Shown: piece by piece, positions 51,107-60,260 of the stretch | How positions within the stretch are numbered: position 1 is the stretch's first letter | Layout: the number at the start of each line of letters is the position of its first letter | Source: JAJRXC01 sp047639555 | GTDB lineage: Bacteria; Actinomycetota; Acidimicrobiia; Acidimicrobiales; Aldehydirespiratoraceae | Direction: 5' to 3' | Assembly (NCBI GenBank): GCA_047639555.1 | Contig: JBLIOE010000012.1 | Span: 20,745 to 84,744 of the forward strand | Length of the DNA: 64,000 bases | Position numbers and translations under genes: made by a program | Notes under the pieces: generated by a model | Told to the model about the DNA's origin: nothing | Seen by the model: the letters and a program-made list of their open reading frames with translations, nothing else | Database searches by the model: none

Positions 51107-53374
51107 ATGAAGCAATACGACGACTGGAACGGCACGATTGGGAAAACGGTCGCCGAATCGACCCCCGACTTCGAGACCTACCCTCACCCCGGTGACAACG
51201 CTCCCAACGTCATTTACGTGCTGTTCGACGACCTCGGCTTCTCACAATTTGGTTGTTACGGCTCCGACATCGACACGCCAACCATCGATGCACTGGCCGG
51301 CGATGGCCTGCGCTACACCAACTTCCACGTCACGCCACTCTGCTCGCCGACGCGGGCGGCGTTGCTGACCGGCCGCAACCACCACACCGTTGGGATGCGA
51401 GCCGTGTCGAACTTCAACACCGGCTTCCCGAGCATGACGGGTCACATCTCCAACCATGCGGCCACCGTCGCCGAAGTACTGCACGACGAGGGATACGCCA
51501 CCTTCGCGGTCGGCAAATGGCACCTCGCCCCGATGGAGCAGTGCTCGGCCGCGGGACCAATGGACCAATGGCCGCTGCAACGCGGCTTCGATCGTTTCTA
51601 CGGCTTCCTGGACGGCGAAACCGACCAGTTCAGCCCATCACTCACCTACGACAACCACCACATCGATCCGCCACGACGGTCTAATCCAGAGAGGTCCGAA
51701 GACGGCTACCACGTGAGCGAAGACATGATCGATAAGGCGATCGAGTTCGTGCACGACACGAAGTCCGTTCGCCCCGACAAGCCTTTCTTCCTCTATCTCG
51801 CGTTCGGCGCCACGCACGCACCCCATCAGGCGCCCGCCGAATATCTCGACAAGTATCGCGGCCGCTACGACGAGGGCTGGGACGTTGTTCGTCAGCGCTG
51901 GTTCGAGCGCCAGATCGAGCTCGGCGTCACCGACCCGGACACCCAGCTCGCACCCCGCAACCCGGGTGTCGACGCTTGGGACGAAATGCCGGAGAACCAG
52001 CAGAAGCTGGCGTGCCGACTGCAAGAAGCATTTGCTGCATTCCTCGAACACACCGACACTCAGATCGGTCGCCTAGTCGACGATCTTCGCGAACTCGGCG
52101 AACTCGACAACACCGTCATCATGGTGCTCGGCGACAACGGCGCGTCCCAGGAGGGCGGCCCGTTCGGAGTGCTCCACGAGATGAAGTTCTTCAACGGCAT
52201 CTTCGAATCACCCGACGAAGCAATCGAGCACCTCGACGAGATCGGCGGCCCGCACTCACACACCAACTACCCGTGGGGCTGGGCACAGGTCGGCAACACG
52301 CCCTTCAAGTGGTACAAGCAGAACACACATGAAGGCGGCGTTCACGTGCCGCTCATCGTGCACCACCCCAATGGGATCACCGACAAGGGCGGCTTGCGTC
52401 ACCAATTTCACCACGTCAATGACATCACGGCGACGATCTACGACATGATCGACATTGAGGCGCCCGATGTGCGCCTGGGCCGTGAGCAGATTCCGGTCAG
52501 CGGTGTGCCGATGACCTACTCGTTCACCGATGCCGACGCGCCGACGCGCAAGAAGATCCAGTACTTCGAGATGGGCGGTAGCCGGGGCCTTTGGCACGCC
52601 GGCTGGAAGGCCGTCTGCAAGCACAACCAGCATGACGACTTCGACAACGACGTGTGGGAGCTCTACCACGTCGACATCGATGCGTCGGAGTGCAACGACC
52701 TTGCGGCCGAGATGCCGGACAAGCTCGCCGAGATGATCGACCTGTGGTGGCAAGAGGCCGAGGAACACGGTGTCCTCCCCCTCGACGATCGAATGATCGA
52801 GCTCTTTGGCACTCGCTTCCGGGATCGTTCTCCCCATCCAGCTGACATGCGTTACATCTATAAGCCGCCGATGTCGCCGCTGCCGATGCAAGCGGGCGCA
52901 TCAATGGGGGGCCGCAGCTGGCGCCTCACCGGCCGGGTAGAAGGTGTCGCCGATGGTGTCATCTTTGCGATCGGCACCGAGAACTCCGGCTTCTCCATCT
53001 TCGTGAACGACGGACGGCTGGTGTTCGACTACAACGCCTTCGACGACCACACGATCGTGGAATCCGAGATCACAATCGCCAGCGAAGCAACCGAGCTGAC
53101 TGTTCAGTTCCTCCGCGTCAGCGGGCGCAAGGGTCTCGCCCGTCTCTCGATCGACGGCGAACCGGTCGGTTCGACAGAGATCCCGTGGATCATGGGCACC
53201 ATCTCCTCGGTTGGTGCGAGCGTGGGCCGCGATATGGGCTCACCGGTGAGCCGGATGTACTCGGACGAAAACGCCTATGGCGCCAAGCTGCGCGAGGTAG
53301 AGATCCAGCTGCTCTCCCGCCAAGACGCCGAGTCGCTCGAAACCGAGATGCGCACCGAAATGTCCCGCCAATAG
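51107..53374 (+). CDS. Type I sulfatase (arylsulfatase)
   Basis: 755 residues with AAAGGA upstream of ATG 51107. The formylglycine motif is CSPTRAALLTGRN (Cys-x-Pro-x-Arg), metal-binding VLFDDLGFSQFGCYG, GKWHLAP and HVGDNGASQEGG-like GDNGASQEGGPFGV are all present. The C-terminal 200 residues form a beta-sandwich (SWRLTGRVEGVADGVIFAI). No signal peptide is seen at the start, so localisation is unclear. Maturation needs a formylglycine-generating enzyme not in this window. Confidence 0.93.
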   Translation: MKQYDDWNGTIGKTVAESTPDFETYPHPGDNAPNVIYVLFDDLGFSQFGCYGSDIDTPTIDALAGDGLRYTNFHVTPLCSPTRAALLTGRNHHTVGMRAVSNFNTGFPSMTGHISNHAATVAEVLHDEGYATFAVGKWHLAPMEQCSAAGPMDQWPLQRGFDRFYGFLDGETDQFSPSLTYDNHHIDPPRRSNPERSEDGYHVSEDMIDKAIEFVHDTKSVRPDKPFFLYLAFGATHAPHQAPAEYLDKYRGRYDEGWDVVRQRWFERQIELGVTDPDTQLAPRNPGVDAWDEMPENQQKLACRLQEAFAAFLEHTDTQIGRLVDDLRELGELDNTVIMVLGDNGASQEGGPFGVLHEMKFFNGIFESPDEAIEHLDEIGGPHSHTNYPWGWAQVGNTPFKWYKQNTHEGGVHVPLIVHHPNGITDKGGLRHQFHHVNDITATIYDMIDIEAPDVRLGREQIPVSGVPMTYSFTDADAPTRKKIQYFEMGGSRGLWHAGWKAVCKHNQHDDFDNDVWELYHVDIDASECNDLAAEMPDKLAEMIDLWWQEAEEHGVLPLDDRMIELFGTRFRDRSPHPADMRYIYKPPMSPLPMQAGASMGGRSWRLTGRVEGVADGVIFAIGTENSGFSIFVNDGRLVFDYNAFDDHTIVESEITIASEATELTVQFLRVSGRKGLARLSIDGEPVGSTEIPWIMGTISSVGASVGRDMGSPVSRMYSDENAYGAKLREVEIQLLSRQDAESLETEMRTEMSRQ

Positions 53375-53405
53375 CGCCCACGCCGCCCGTCCAGTCGTTG
53401 GCGGC

Positions 53406-54212
53406 TCAGCCGGTGTAAGCGAGATTGAGGGCCGCGGTGCGGCCCCATTCATCGTCACCTGACCAGGTGATGTTGCCGGCGTCGATCTGCTCCTGCGCAC
53501 CGATCCGCCCGGCGGCCAACATCACGAACGTGCGGACATCGGTGGTCACCGTGACGTCGGGGTTATCGACCGAGTCCACCCGGGTGGCTCGACCGTCGAC
53601 GGACACGGCGATGTCGCGCTCGACACCGTTGCCATCGGCGCTGCGGATCTGGAAGACGATCGACTTTCCCTCGGGGAGGCCGATCTTCTTGCCCACGATG
53701 TAACCAACGGAGTCGTCGACTTCTTGCAGCGTCATCGCCGCGGCCGCACCGGAATCATCGAGGGTTTCCCCGAGCACAATCGCGATGTCGCGAGCGTGGA
53801 CCCACATGTCGAACACGCGCACCTGAAGGAACCGGCGATAGGTCGCCATGCCCGCCGGCGTGAACGACGGGGCATCGACGGCCCCCGCCGGCAGGGCTTC
53901 GAGCTCATCAATGCGGCGGGCGGTGACTTCCTGAACTCGGGCGGCGTAGTCGGCTCGGCCCATCGCTCCGATGGCGCGATTGAACTCGCCGAGCTTCTCG
54001 AATGGCGGCGGCGCCTCCACCGAGGGAGCCCATCCGGTGAGGACCACTTCCACGCCCATCGTGTGGGTAATCACGCCCTGCACGTCCCAATCGGGACACA
54101 AGGACTGGGTGGCCATCTCATCGTCGGACAGCCGACCAGTGAGGTCGTTGTAGTACGCAAACAGCCGTTCATGGGCCGAGATGTAGTCGAAGAGTTGGTA
54201 TGCCGAGGCCAT
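53406..54212 (-). CDS. Mycothiol-dependent maleylpyruvate isomerase-like protein
   Basis: 268 residues. A DinB-like four-helix N-terminal domain holds the metal-site pattern WDVQGVITHTMGVE and RVFDMWVHARDIAIVL, and a C-terminal SCP2-like domain follows (SVDGRATRVDSVDNPDVTV). This is the TIGR03083-type maleylpyruvate isomerase/mycothiol transferase group of actinobacteria. It is convergent with the sulfatase and separate from it by 31 bases. The thiol-transfer substrate is unknown. Confidence 0.85.
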   Translation of the reverse strand: MASAYQLFDYISAHERLFAYYNDLTGRLSDDEMATQSLCPDWDVQGVITHTMGVEVVLTGWAPSVEAPPPFEKLGEFNRAIGAMGRADYAARVQEVTARRIDELEALPAGAVDAPSFTPAGMATYRRFLQVRVFDMWVHARDIAIVLGETLDDSGAAAAMTLQEVDDSVGYIVGKKIGLPEGKSIVFQIRSADGNGVERDIAVSVDGRATRVDSVDNPDVTVTTDVRTFVMLAAGRIGAQEQIDAGNITWSGDDEWGRTAALNLAYTG

Positions 54213-54257
54213 GCCGGGAACGTAGCAGCATCATGTCGAGCGCCGGGCCGGCCGAGC

Positions 54258-54629
54258 TCAGGCAGCGAGCAGAGCGACGCCGTACGGGCGGAACTTGTCG
54301 TCGCGGGTCACGAGAGTGAGGCCTTCAATTTGGGCCTGAGCGATCAGCATTCGGTCGAACGGATCGCGATGATGCGTGGGAAGCTCTCCGGCCAGGCGAG
54401 CATGTCCATGAGTGATGGCCAGCGGCTCGAAGTCTTCCGCAACGGCGCTGGCGAGATCACCCATCACCGTCAGCTTGCCCAATGCCTGCTTGATGCTGAT
54501 CTCCCATGTTGTCACCGAACTGACGTAGATCAAGTTGTCCGGGTTGGCAATCTCATCCGTTGCCTCGGCACTGAGCTCGTCGCCGGCCAGCCACCACAGC
54601 AACGCGTGGGTGTCGAGCAGGAGGCTCAC
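54258..54629 (-). CDS. vapC: PIN-domain toxin of a type II toxin-antitoxin pair
   Basis: 123 residues. The PIN acidic cluster is visible: Asp6 in LLLDTHALLWWL, Glu in VTTWEISIKQALGK, Asp in HRDPFDRMLIAQA and a late Asp in VTRDDKFRPYG. It is expected to cut RNA, probably tRNA or mRNA, when antitoxin is lost. Its start overlaps the antitoxin stop by 4 bases (ATGA at 54626). Confidence 0.94.
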   Translation of the reverse strand: MSLLLDTHALLWWLAGDELSAEATDEIANPDNLIYVSSVTTWEISIKQALGKLTVMGDLASAVAEDFEPLAITHGHARLAGELPTHHRDPFDRMLIAQAQIEGLTLVTRDDKFRPYGVALLAA

Positions 54630-54859
54630 TGCTCACCTTCGAAGCTCTCGATGACCGCAGCCGGCGTGTCGTCAAAGCCGGGCGCGATAACAATCGCCCC
54701 GGCCAACCGCCCCGCGACGCGCGGTGATCGCCCGTGACGGTAGGGAACGAGACGAGCGAGCGGCTTTCCGGCTTTACCGAGGATGAGCTCCTCGCCGGCC
54801 GCCGCTCGGTCGATCAGCTTCGACAACTGCGTTTTCGCCTCGTAAACATTAATTACCAT
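54626..54859 (-). CDS. vapB: Phd/YefM-family antitoxin
   Basis: 77 residues. The N-terminal DNA-binding part is MVINVYEAKTQLSKLIDRAA and GEELILGKAGKPLARLVP; the C-terminal tail is the toxin-binding part. The start is ATG 54859 just after an AT-rich region (54860-54895) that carries TATATA and probably holds the promoter and the autoregulated operator. It is divergent from the acyl-CoA dehydrogenase. Confidence 0.93.
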   Translation of the reverse strand: MVINVYEAKTQLSKLIDRAAAGEELILGKAGKPLARLVPYRHGRSPRVAGRLAGAIVIAPGFDDTPAAVIESFEGEQ

Positions 54860-54940
54860 TGATGTACGGTATATATCTGACCAAGTCTAGTCAATCCTCT
54901 GAGGTTGCAGGTCGAGGAATGTGTCAGGCAGACTGCCAAT

Positions 54941-56146
54941 ATGAGTGACGCAGAACTTCAGACGATCAACGACGCCCTCGATGCCCTCCTCGCTGAGCAC
55001 GACCCGTCGAAGGAGTCGTACCAAGAATTCCGCGGCCATCAGTACGACGCAGGTTTGGCCTGGGTCCAGAATCCGCTTCGCGCCGGGGGCATTGGTGTCC
55101 GGCCGCAGCTGCAACGCGACGTCAACAAGCGGCTCGCGGAAGCCGGCGCCGCATCGATGGACCCGGCCCAGTTCTTCCAGGCCCTCGCCGGTCCCACGAT
55201 TCTCGCCCACGGCAACCAGGAGCAGTACGACCGCTTCCTCCGCCCGATGTTCACCGGCGAAGAAAAGTGGTGCCAGCTCTTCTCTGAGCCCAACGCCGGC
55301 TCGGACTTTGCTGGCCTCGGCACCAAGGCGATCGAAGACGGCGACGAGTGGCTCGTCAACGGCCAGAAGGTGTGGAACACACTCGCCCACATCGCCGACT
55401 GGGGCATGCTCGTCACCCGTACTGATCCAGAAATGCCCAAGCACAAGGGCATGACCTATTTCGCTCTCGATATGCACCTCGAAGGCGTCGAGGTTCGGCC
55501 GCTACGTCAGATAACCGGCGAGGCCGAGTTCAACGAGGTCTACATGACCGACGTTCGAGTCCCCGACGACTGTCGAATTGGTGCTCGTGGCGAGGGCTGG
55601 CGCGCCGCGCTCACCACCCTCATGAATGAGCGCACCGCGATTGGCGGCGGTGGCAGTGGCAGCGCCCCCAAGCGTGGCAGTGGTGCCATCTCCCACCTTG
55701 TGCAGGTCTGGGAGGGTCTCCCCGAGGACCGGAAGACCTCGGCCCAGCGCGACGATGTTATGAAACTCTGGATCCGCGCTGAGATCCTGCGTCTCACCGT
55801 GATGCGAGCGGTTCAGGGAGCCAAGATGGGCCAGCCGGGCCCCGAAGGTTCAGTGGCGAAGCTCGCCGGAGCCGAGCTCAACAAGGAGCTTTACAGCGAG
55901 GCGGTCAACCTTCTCGGCATGGCCGGCCAGGTCGACTACGACTACACCTTCCGTCGCCCCGGCGTCATCGATCTCGACGGTGCGGCCAACGGCATCGGCT
56001 ACGCGTTCCTGCGGGTCCGAGCCAACTCCATAGAGGGCGGCACCTCCGAGGTGCTCCGCAACATCATGGGCGAGCAGATGCTCGGTCTCCCCGGCGAACC
56101 CCGCGTCGACAAAGAAATTGCCTGGAGCAAGGTCCCTAAGAACTAA
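54941..56146 (+). CDS. Acyl-CoA dehydrogenase
   Basis: 401 residues from ATG 54941; a frame upstream to 54905 is open but adds no family sequence. Flavin- and substrate-binding blocks are WCQLFSEPNAGSDFAGLGTKA, VNGQKVWNTLAHIADWGML, EFNEVYMTDVRVPDDCRIG and the C-terminal RANSIEGGTSEVLRNIMGEQ with the catalytic-region Glu. It oxidises acyl-CoA to 2-enoyl-CoA with electron-transfer flavoprotein. It is convergent with an enoyl-CoA hydratase across a hairpin. Confidence 0.94.
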   Translation: MSDAELQTINDALDALLAEHDPSKESYQEFRGHQYDAGLAWVQNPLRAGGIGVRPQLQRDVNKRLAEAGAASMDPAQFFQALAGPTILAHGNQEQYDRFLRPMFTGEEKWCQLFSEPNAGSDFAGLGTKAIEDGDEWLVNGQKVWNTLAHIADWGMLVTRTDPEMPKHKGMTYFALDMHLEGVEVRPLRQITGEAEFNEVYMTDVRVPDDCRIGARGEGWRAALTTLMNERTAIGGGGSGSAPKRGSGAISHLVQVWEGLPEDRKTSAQRDDVMKLWIRAEILRLTVMRAVQGAKMGQPGPEGSVAKLAGAELNKELYSEAVNLLGMAGQVDYDYTFRRPGVIDLDGAANGIGYAFLRVRANSIEGGTSEVLRNIMGEQMLGLPGEPRVDKEIAWSKVPKN

Positions 56147-56157
56147 CCCCCTTTCTT

Positions 56158-56208
56158 GCTTTTCTGAAGGCTGAGTCGCGCATAGCGCGACTCAGGCTTC
56201 AGAAAAGC
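56158..56208. terminator. 24-bp hairpin, bidirectional terminator (family B repeat)
   Basis: Arms 56158-56181 and 56185-56208 pair over 24 positions with one mismatch around an ATA loop. The core CTGAGTCGCGCATAGCGCG and flanks GCTTTTCTGAAG and AGAAAAGC are the same as at 34194-34242. It lies between the convergent acyl-CoA dehydrogenase and enoyl-CoA hydratase genes. CCCCC and GGGGG beyond the arms can extend the stem. Confidence 0.88.
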
Positions 56209-56222
56209 AGGGGGAGTCGGGA

Positions 56223-56888
56223 TCAGCCGGTGCCGAGGACGGCGAGGACTTCGGCGTGTAGCTGCTTCTTGATAAGGCCGACCGAACTCTCGGCAGTTGC
56301 GGCGTGGGGTAGGCCGCGATCAAGCGCCGAACTCATGAGGTTGTCGAGCGAGACGGCCTCGTCAACGAACCCGGCGGCAACCGCATCGGCCGCGCCATAA
56401 CGGCGGCCCGTGATGATCGTGTCGCGCGCTATCGGCGGCGAGAGCAGATTCTGGATCATCGACAAAAGGCCGCGGCTGAACCCCATGCCAAGATGGACCT
56501 CGGGCCAGCAGACAAAACCGCGGTCGTCGCGCATCACCGCGTGATCATGGGCGAGCACCGAGAACGCTCCCGCACCGAACGCATGCCCGTTGATAGCCGC
56601 CACCGTGGGTGCGGGAAAAGCCAGGATGCGCCCGAGCACCTTCTCAACGGAGTTCACGTAGGTAGTGATGTCGGCGCCATCCTTACCCGCCATCCATTCG
56701 ACATCGAGGCCATTCGAATAATGCTTGCCGGCACCCGTCGTGATCAGCACCTTGGGGCCATCGGCCGCCTCGACCTCGTCAAGGGCGGCATTCATTCCCC
56801 CGACCCAGGCGTGGTCAGTGGTGTTGAGATCGTCGCCGAAGTTAATGACGAAGACCTCGCCGTCGCGTGTGAGTGTGGGTTCGCTCAT
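56223..56888 (-). CDS. Enoyl-CoA hydratase/isomerase (ECI-like)
   Basis: 221 residues from ATG 56888; the frame extends 46 codons upstream without family sequence. Crotonase signs: GKHYSNGLDVEWMAG (first oxyanion motif) and INGHAFGAGAFSVLAHDHAV. WPEVHLGMGFSRGL is typical of the enoyl-CoA delta isomerase side of the family. It is convergent with the acyl-CoA dehydrogenase and divergent from the hydroxyacid dehydrogenase. Confidence 0.9.
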   Translation of the reverse strand: MSEPTLTRDGEVFVINFGDDLNTTDHAWVGGMNAALDEVEAADGPKVLITTGAGKHYSNGLDVEWMAGKDGADITTYVNSVEKVLGRILAFPAPTVAAINGHAFGAGAFSVLAHDHAVMRDDRGFVCWPEVHLGMGFSRGLLSMIQNLLSPPIARDTIITGRRYGAADAVAAGFVDEAVSLDNLMSSALDRGLPHAATAESSVGLIKKQLHAEVLAVLGTG

Positions 56889-56945
56889 GCGCCGGACCAT
56901 ACCCCCCGTTTGCGTCCAGCCGGAAAGGGGGGCGAGGATCAGCAA

Positions 56946-57953
56946 ATGGAACGCCCCGCAATCCTGATCGCCCACATGGCCGGGCTCCAGGCCTTCGACG
57001 AAGCAACGCTCGATCGGCTCGATCAATCCGGACGGCTACTCCGTCGTGAGCCCCTCACCTCGTGGGACGACGACGGCGCCGACGAGCTGCTGGCTGAGGC
57101 CGAAATCATCGTCGGCCACTGGGGCGCCCCCCTCTTCGATGCGGCCGTATTGGCCCGTGCCCCGAAGCTCCGCATGTTCGCCTACGCCGCCGGAACGGTG
57201 AAGTGGTACGCGATCGATGAGATCTGGGACCGCGACCTGGTCATCACGTCGGGAGCTGGCGCCAATGCCGAACCCGTCGCGGAATACACCCTGGCCATGA
57301 TCTTGCTGGCCAACAAGCGGATCTTTCCGGCAATCGCGGCCCAACAAGGCCGCGATCCGTGGACACCACCACCGGCCGCGCGTCAACACGGTAACTGGGA
57401 CAAGACCATCGGGCTTGTCTCGGCATCACTCATCGGCCGACGAGTGGCCGAGCTCCTCCAACCCTTCCCCCATCTCTCCGTTGAGATCTACGACCCGTTC
57501 GTCGACGCCGCGTCCATCGATGCGCTCGGCGCAACCAAGGTCACCGACCTCACTGAGCTGTGTCGCCGATCCGATGTCTTGTCAATCCACGCCCCCGCCC
57601 TACCCGCAACCCTCAATCTTGTGGCCGCCGAACACTTGGCCGCGCTGCCCGATGGAGCAACGGTGATCAATACCTCGCGGGGTCATTGCCTCGATCTCGA
57701 CGCGCTCACAGCCGAGCTCGCAGCCGGTCGACTCTTCGGCATCATCGATGTCACCGACCCCGTCGAACCACTTCCTGACGACCACCTGCTGCGGTCCCTC
57801 CCAAACTCGATCTACACGCCACATATGGCCGGAAGCCAAGGCACCGAATTGGAGAGAATGAGCGACTGGGTGTGCGACGAAGTCGAGCGATTCGTCGCGG
57901 GCCGACCGCAACGGAATCGCGTCACCCGTGAGATGATCGACCGGATCGCCTGA
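56946..57953 (+). CDS. D-isomer-specific 2-hydroxyacid dehydrogenase, atypical NAD motif
   Basis: 335 residues from ATG 56946. The catalytic Arg is in TVINTSRGHCLD and the His in SIYTPHMAGSQGTE, with acid residues between (DVTDPVEPLPDDHL). The nucleotide motif is KTIGLVSASLIGRRV, where the usual GxGxxG is replaced by GxxSAxxIG. Such enzymes reduce 2-oxoacids or phosphonate-like acids. It lies 17 bases before the MaoC gene and probably shares a transcript. Confidence 0.9.
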   Translation: MERPAILIAHMAGLQAFDEATLDRLDQSGRLLRREPLTSWDDDGADELLAEAEIIVGHWGAPLFDAAVLARAPKLRMFAYAAGTVKWYAIDEIWDRDLVITSGAGANAEPVAEYTLAMILLANKRIFPAIAAQQGRDPWTPPPAARQHGNWDKTIGLVSASLIGRRVAELLQPFPHLSVEIYDPFVDAASIDALGATKVTDLTELCRRSDVLSIHAPALPATLNLVAAEHLAALPDGATVINTSRGHCLDLDALTAELAAGRLFGIIDVTDPVEPLPDDHLLRSLPNSIYTPHMAGSQGTELERMSDWVCDEVERFVAGRPQRNRVTREMIDRIA

Positions 57954-57970
57954 CCAGGAGTACCGAGAGA

Positions 57971-58432
57971 ATGTCCATCGCCTTCGACGACATCGATGCC
58001 ATCAATGCCCACAACAGCGACGAATACGGCGAGTGGGGCAAAGAGATCGAAGTCACCCAGAACATGATCAACGACTTCGCCGAACTCACCGGCGACCGTC
58101 AGTGGATCCATATCGACGTGGAGCGTTGCCTCAAAGAAAGCCCCTTCGGCGGCCCGATCGCCCACGGCTACCTCACCATGAGCCTCATGCCGATGTTGAT
58201 CTCGGTACCCGTCGAACTGTCCGGCGTGAAGAATGCGATCAACTTCGGTTGTGGTGGTGCTCGTTTCCTCTCACCGGTGCCCGCCGGATCCACCGTGCAC
58301 GCTCGGTCACGACTGATCGGCGCTGAAACCCATCGCGCCGGCACCTTGCTGTCGTTCGAATCGGCCACCCACGTGAAGGGCGTCGAGAAGCCCTCGTTGG
58401 TCTACACGTCGCAGATTCTGTATCAGGGTTAG
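57971..58432 (+). CDS. MaoC-like (R)-specific enoyl-CoA hydratase
   Basis: 153 residues with AGGAG at 57955-57959. The hydratase-2 motif is QNMINDFAELTGDRQWIHID, with the catalytic Asp-His pair, and the SPFGGPIAHGYLTMSLMPML continuation. It hydrates trans-2-enoyl-CoA to (R)-3-hydroxyacyl-CoA. Its TAG end overlaps the stop of the convergent pseudopeptidase by 4 bases. Confidence 0.92.
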   Translation: MSIAFDDIDAINAHNSDEYGEWGKEIEVTQNMINDFAELTGDRQWIHIDVERCLKESPFGGPIAHGYLTMSLMPMLISVPVELSGVKNAINFGCGGARFLSPVPAGSTVHARSRLIGAETHRAGTLLSFESATHVKGVEKPSLVYTSQILYQG

Positions 58433-60258
58433 TCAGCGTCGACGGCGGCCGAGTGGCGCGCCACCAGCTTGCGGCGAACCAGACGTAGGCCCTGCCAAAG
58501 GGCAAGAATCAGCAACGCGGGCACCAATAGCCGGATCGTGCCGCGTCCGACCGCGCCTTCGACGGTCTCCGCGAGTTCGTGACCATCTTGTTCGACGCGA
58601 TGATCGTCGCCGGCGGCCCAGGCAACACGAATGGCCGCGAGCTCGGCCGCGGGATCGCTGCCCGCAACGCCGACTCGAGCAAGTAGGCCACGGTCACCGT
58701 TGACCAGTCGTTCTGCCTCATCGAAGGCGGCCAAGGCGGCCTCCTGAGCATCGAAGATGGCGCGCACTTCACTCATGTCGGTGGTAGCAGATTCAAACGC
58801 CTCCTGGGCCTCCATCCGCGGCGCGAGGTCGAGTGACTCGGCCCACGCCTGAAGCGCATCACGACGGGCGAGCACGTCGCTAACCGCCGCCTGGGTGGCG
58901 CTGAAGGACGAGAATTCCCAGCCCGCCATTGCTTCTCGGAGGTAGGGCGGAAGCGACCAGCCACCGGCCCGAAACTCCAAAGCGAGATAGTCGGCCCTCG
59001 CCGCGGCCCGCTGGTCGTAGGCCGCGAGCACATCGCTGTCGGTTTCGAACGAGCGGAAAGCCGCGGCTGCGTCGGCGACGCCGCCAATATTTTCCATGAG
59101 ATCGATAATCATCCGATGATCGGCGGGAAGTGGCTGCACCGCTGAACCCGCACCCGGGTAGGAAATTGATCCGGACCGCAGCGCATCAATGACCGCACGC
59201 ACCCCACTAACGCTCATTTCGTCGACGAGACCCGGGATGATCGAAGCCGCCGTCGAAACATCAGCCGTCTCTCGACTCCCGGCGAAGGCGTGGGCGAACC
59301 CTTCCGCGAACGCGGCATCGACAAACGGAACACCAGTGAGCCACACATGGGCCAGTTGATGATCAATGGAGACGACGTCGTCACCCGCGAGCTCCACCAC
59401 ATCAAACCCGAATGTTGGATCAGTGCTGATCAGTGGATGCTCGTCGCTCGCGAACGTTCGGCGAATAGCGAAGAGTTCGTCGCGCGAGCCGAACCAGTCC
59501 TCGAGCTCGCCGGCCACGGCCGTTGCCCGCGAGAGCACCGCATCGGACCAGTCGCCCGACGCCGACCAGTCCACCACCGTCATTCCCGGCGGAGAGTCAT
59601 CGGCGGACGCGGCCGTGAAAGCCGCTTCGTCGAGAAAGGCGAAGCGTTCAGACTCGTACGGAGCCGATGTTGCGGCGGGCCAAATAACGAGCGACTCATC
59701 GGTGCCATCCACCTGAGAAGTCGTGGCCACAATCGGACGGAACGATCCCGGAAGCACGATTTCGGCGGGGTGCCATATCGAGTGGGCGGGGCCCGGCACA
59801 TACACGTCGATTGAGACAGCACCGGGTTCCACAATCGTCGTCACCTGATCGGCAACGAGTGACCAGCGCAACACGACCGACGCAGAGTCGCCCGGCTCAA
59901 GCGGTTCGTCGAACGTGATCAACCACGTGACAAACCCATCCTCGGGCACGGCACCGATCCTCGGCAGGTCCGTGTCGTTCTGGGTCGCATTAATATCGAT
60001 CGCCGCATCAGGCAACGTCTCGAAGAAGCCGGGGAACGAAGCATCGGTCGTCGTGTTTTCGAACTCGTAGCGGAACTCAACGACGACCCGGGCATCGACG
60101 ATCGCCGGTCGATACGACGCGAAGGTCTCGACCGCAAGAACATCGGCAGTTTGTGCTCCAGCCGTCCCGACCGTGAGAAGACTCGACAGCAGCGCCAACA
60201 CCACCAGAGAGAACACACCAAAACGGTGAGAGGTTGGTGGGACAGACAAGACTGCCAA
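58429..60258 (-). CDS. Membrane-anchored M1-like pseudopeptidase (HQLAH)
   Basis: 609 residues from TTG 60258, 2 bases after the upstream paralogue. Signal peptide, large extracytoplasmic part, one C-terminal membrane helix (TIRLLVPALLILALWQGL) and a basic tail. The site aligned with the paralogue's zinc motif reads HQLAHVW (His300-Gln-Leu-Ala-His304) and AEGFAHAFAG, so the catalytic Glu is Gln while the outer zinc residues are kept. It looks like a non-catalytic partner that evolved by tandem duplication. Confidence 0.8.
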   Translation of the reverse strand: MAVLSVPPTSHRFGVFSLVVLALLSSLLTVGTAGAQTADVLAVETFASYRPAIVDARVVVEFRYEFENTTTDASFPGFFETLPDAAIDINATQNDTDLPRIGAVPEDGFVTWLITFDEPLEPGDSASVVLRWSLVADQVTTIVEPGAVSIDVYVPGPAHSIWHPAEIVLPGSFRPIVATTSQVDGTDESLVIWPAATSAPYESERFAFLDEAAFTAASADDSPPGMTVVDWSASGDWSDAVLSRATAVAGELEDWFGSRDELFAIRRTFASDEHPLISTDPTFGFDVVELAGDDVVSIDHQLAHVWLTGVPFVDAAFAEGFAHAFAGSRETADVSTAASIIPGLVDEMSVSGVRAVIDALRSGSISYPGAGSAVQPLPADHRMIIDLMENIGGVADAAAAFRSFETDSDVLAAYDQRAAARADYLALEFRAGGWSLPPYLREAMAGWEFSSFSATQAAVSDVLARRDALQAWAESLDLAPRMEAQEAFESATTDMSEVRAIFDAQEAALAAFDEAERLVNGDRGLLARVGVAGSDPAAELAAIRVAWAAGDDHRVEQDGHELAETVEGAVGRGTIRLLVPALLILALWQGLRLVRRKLVARHSAAVDAD

Positions 60259-60260
60259 GA

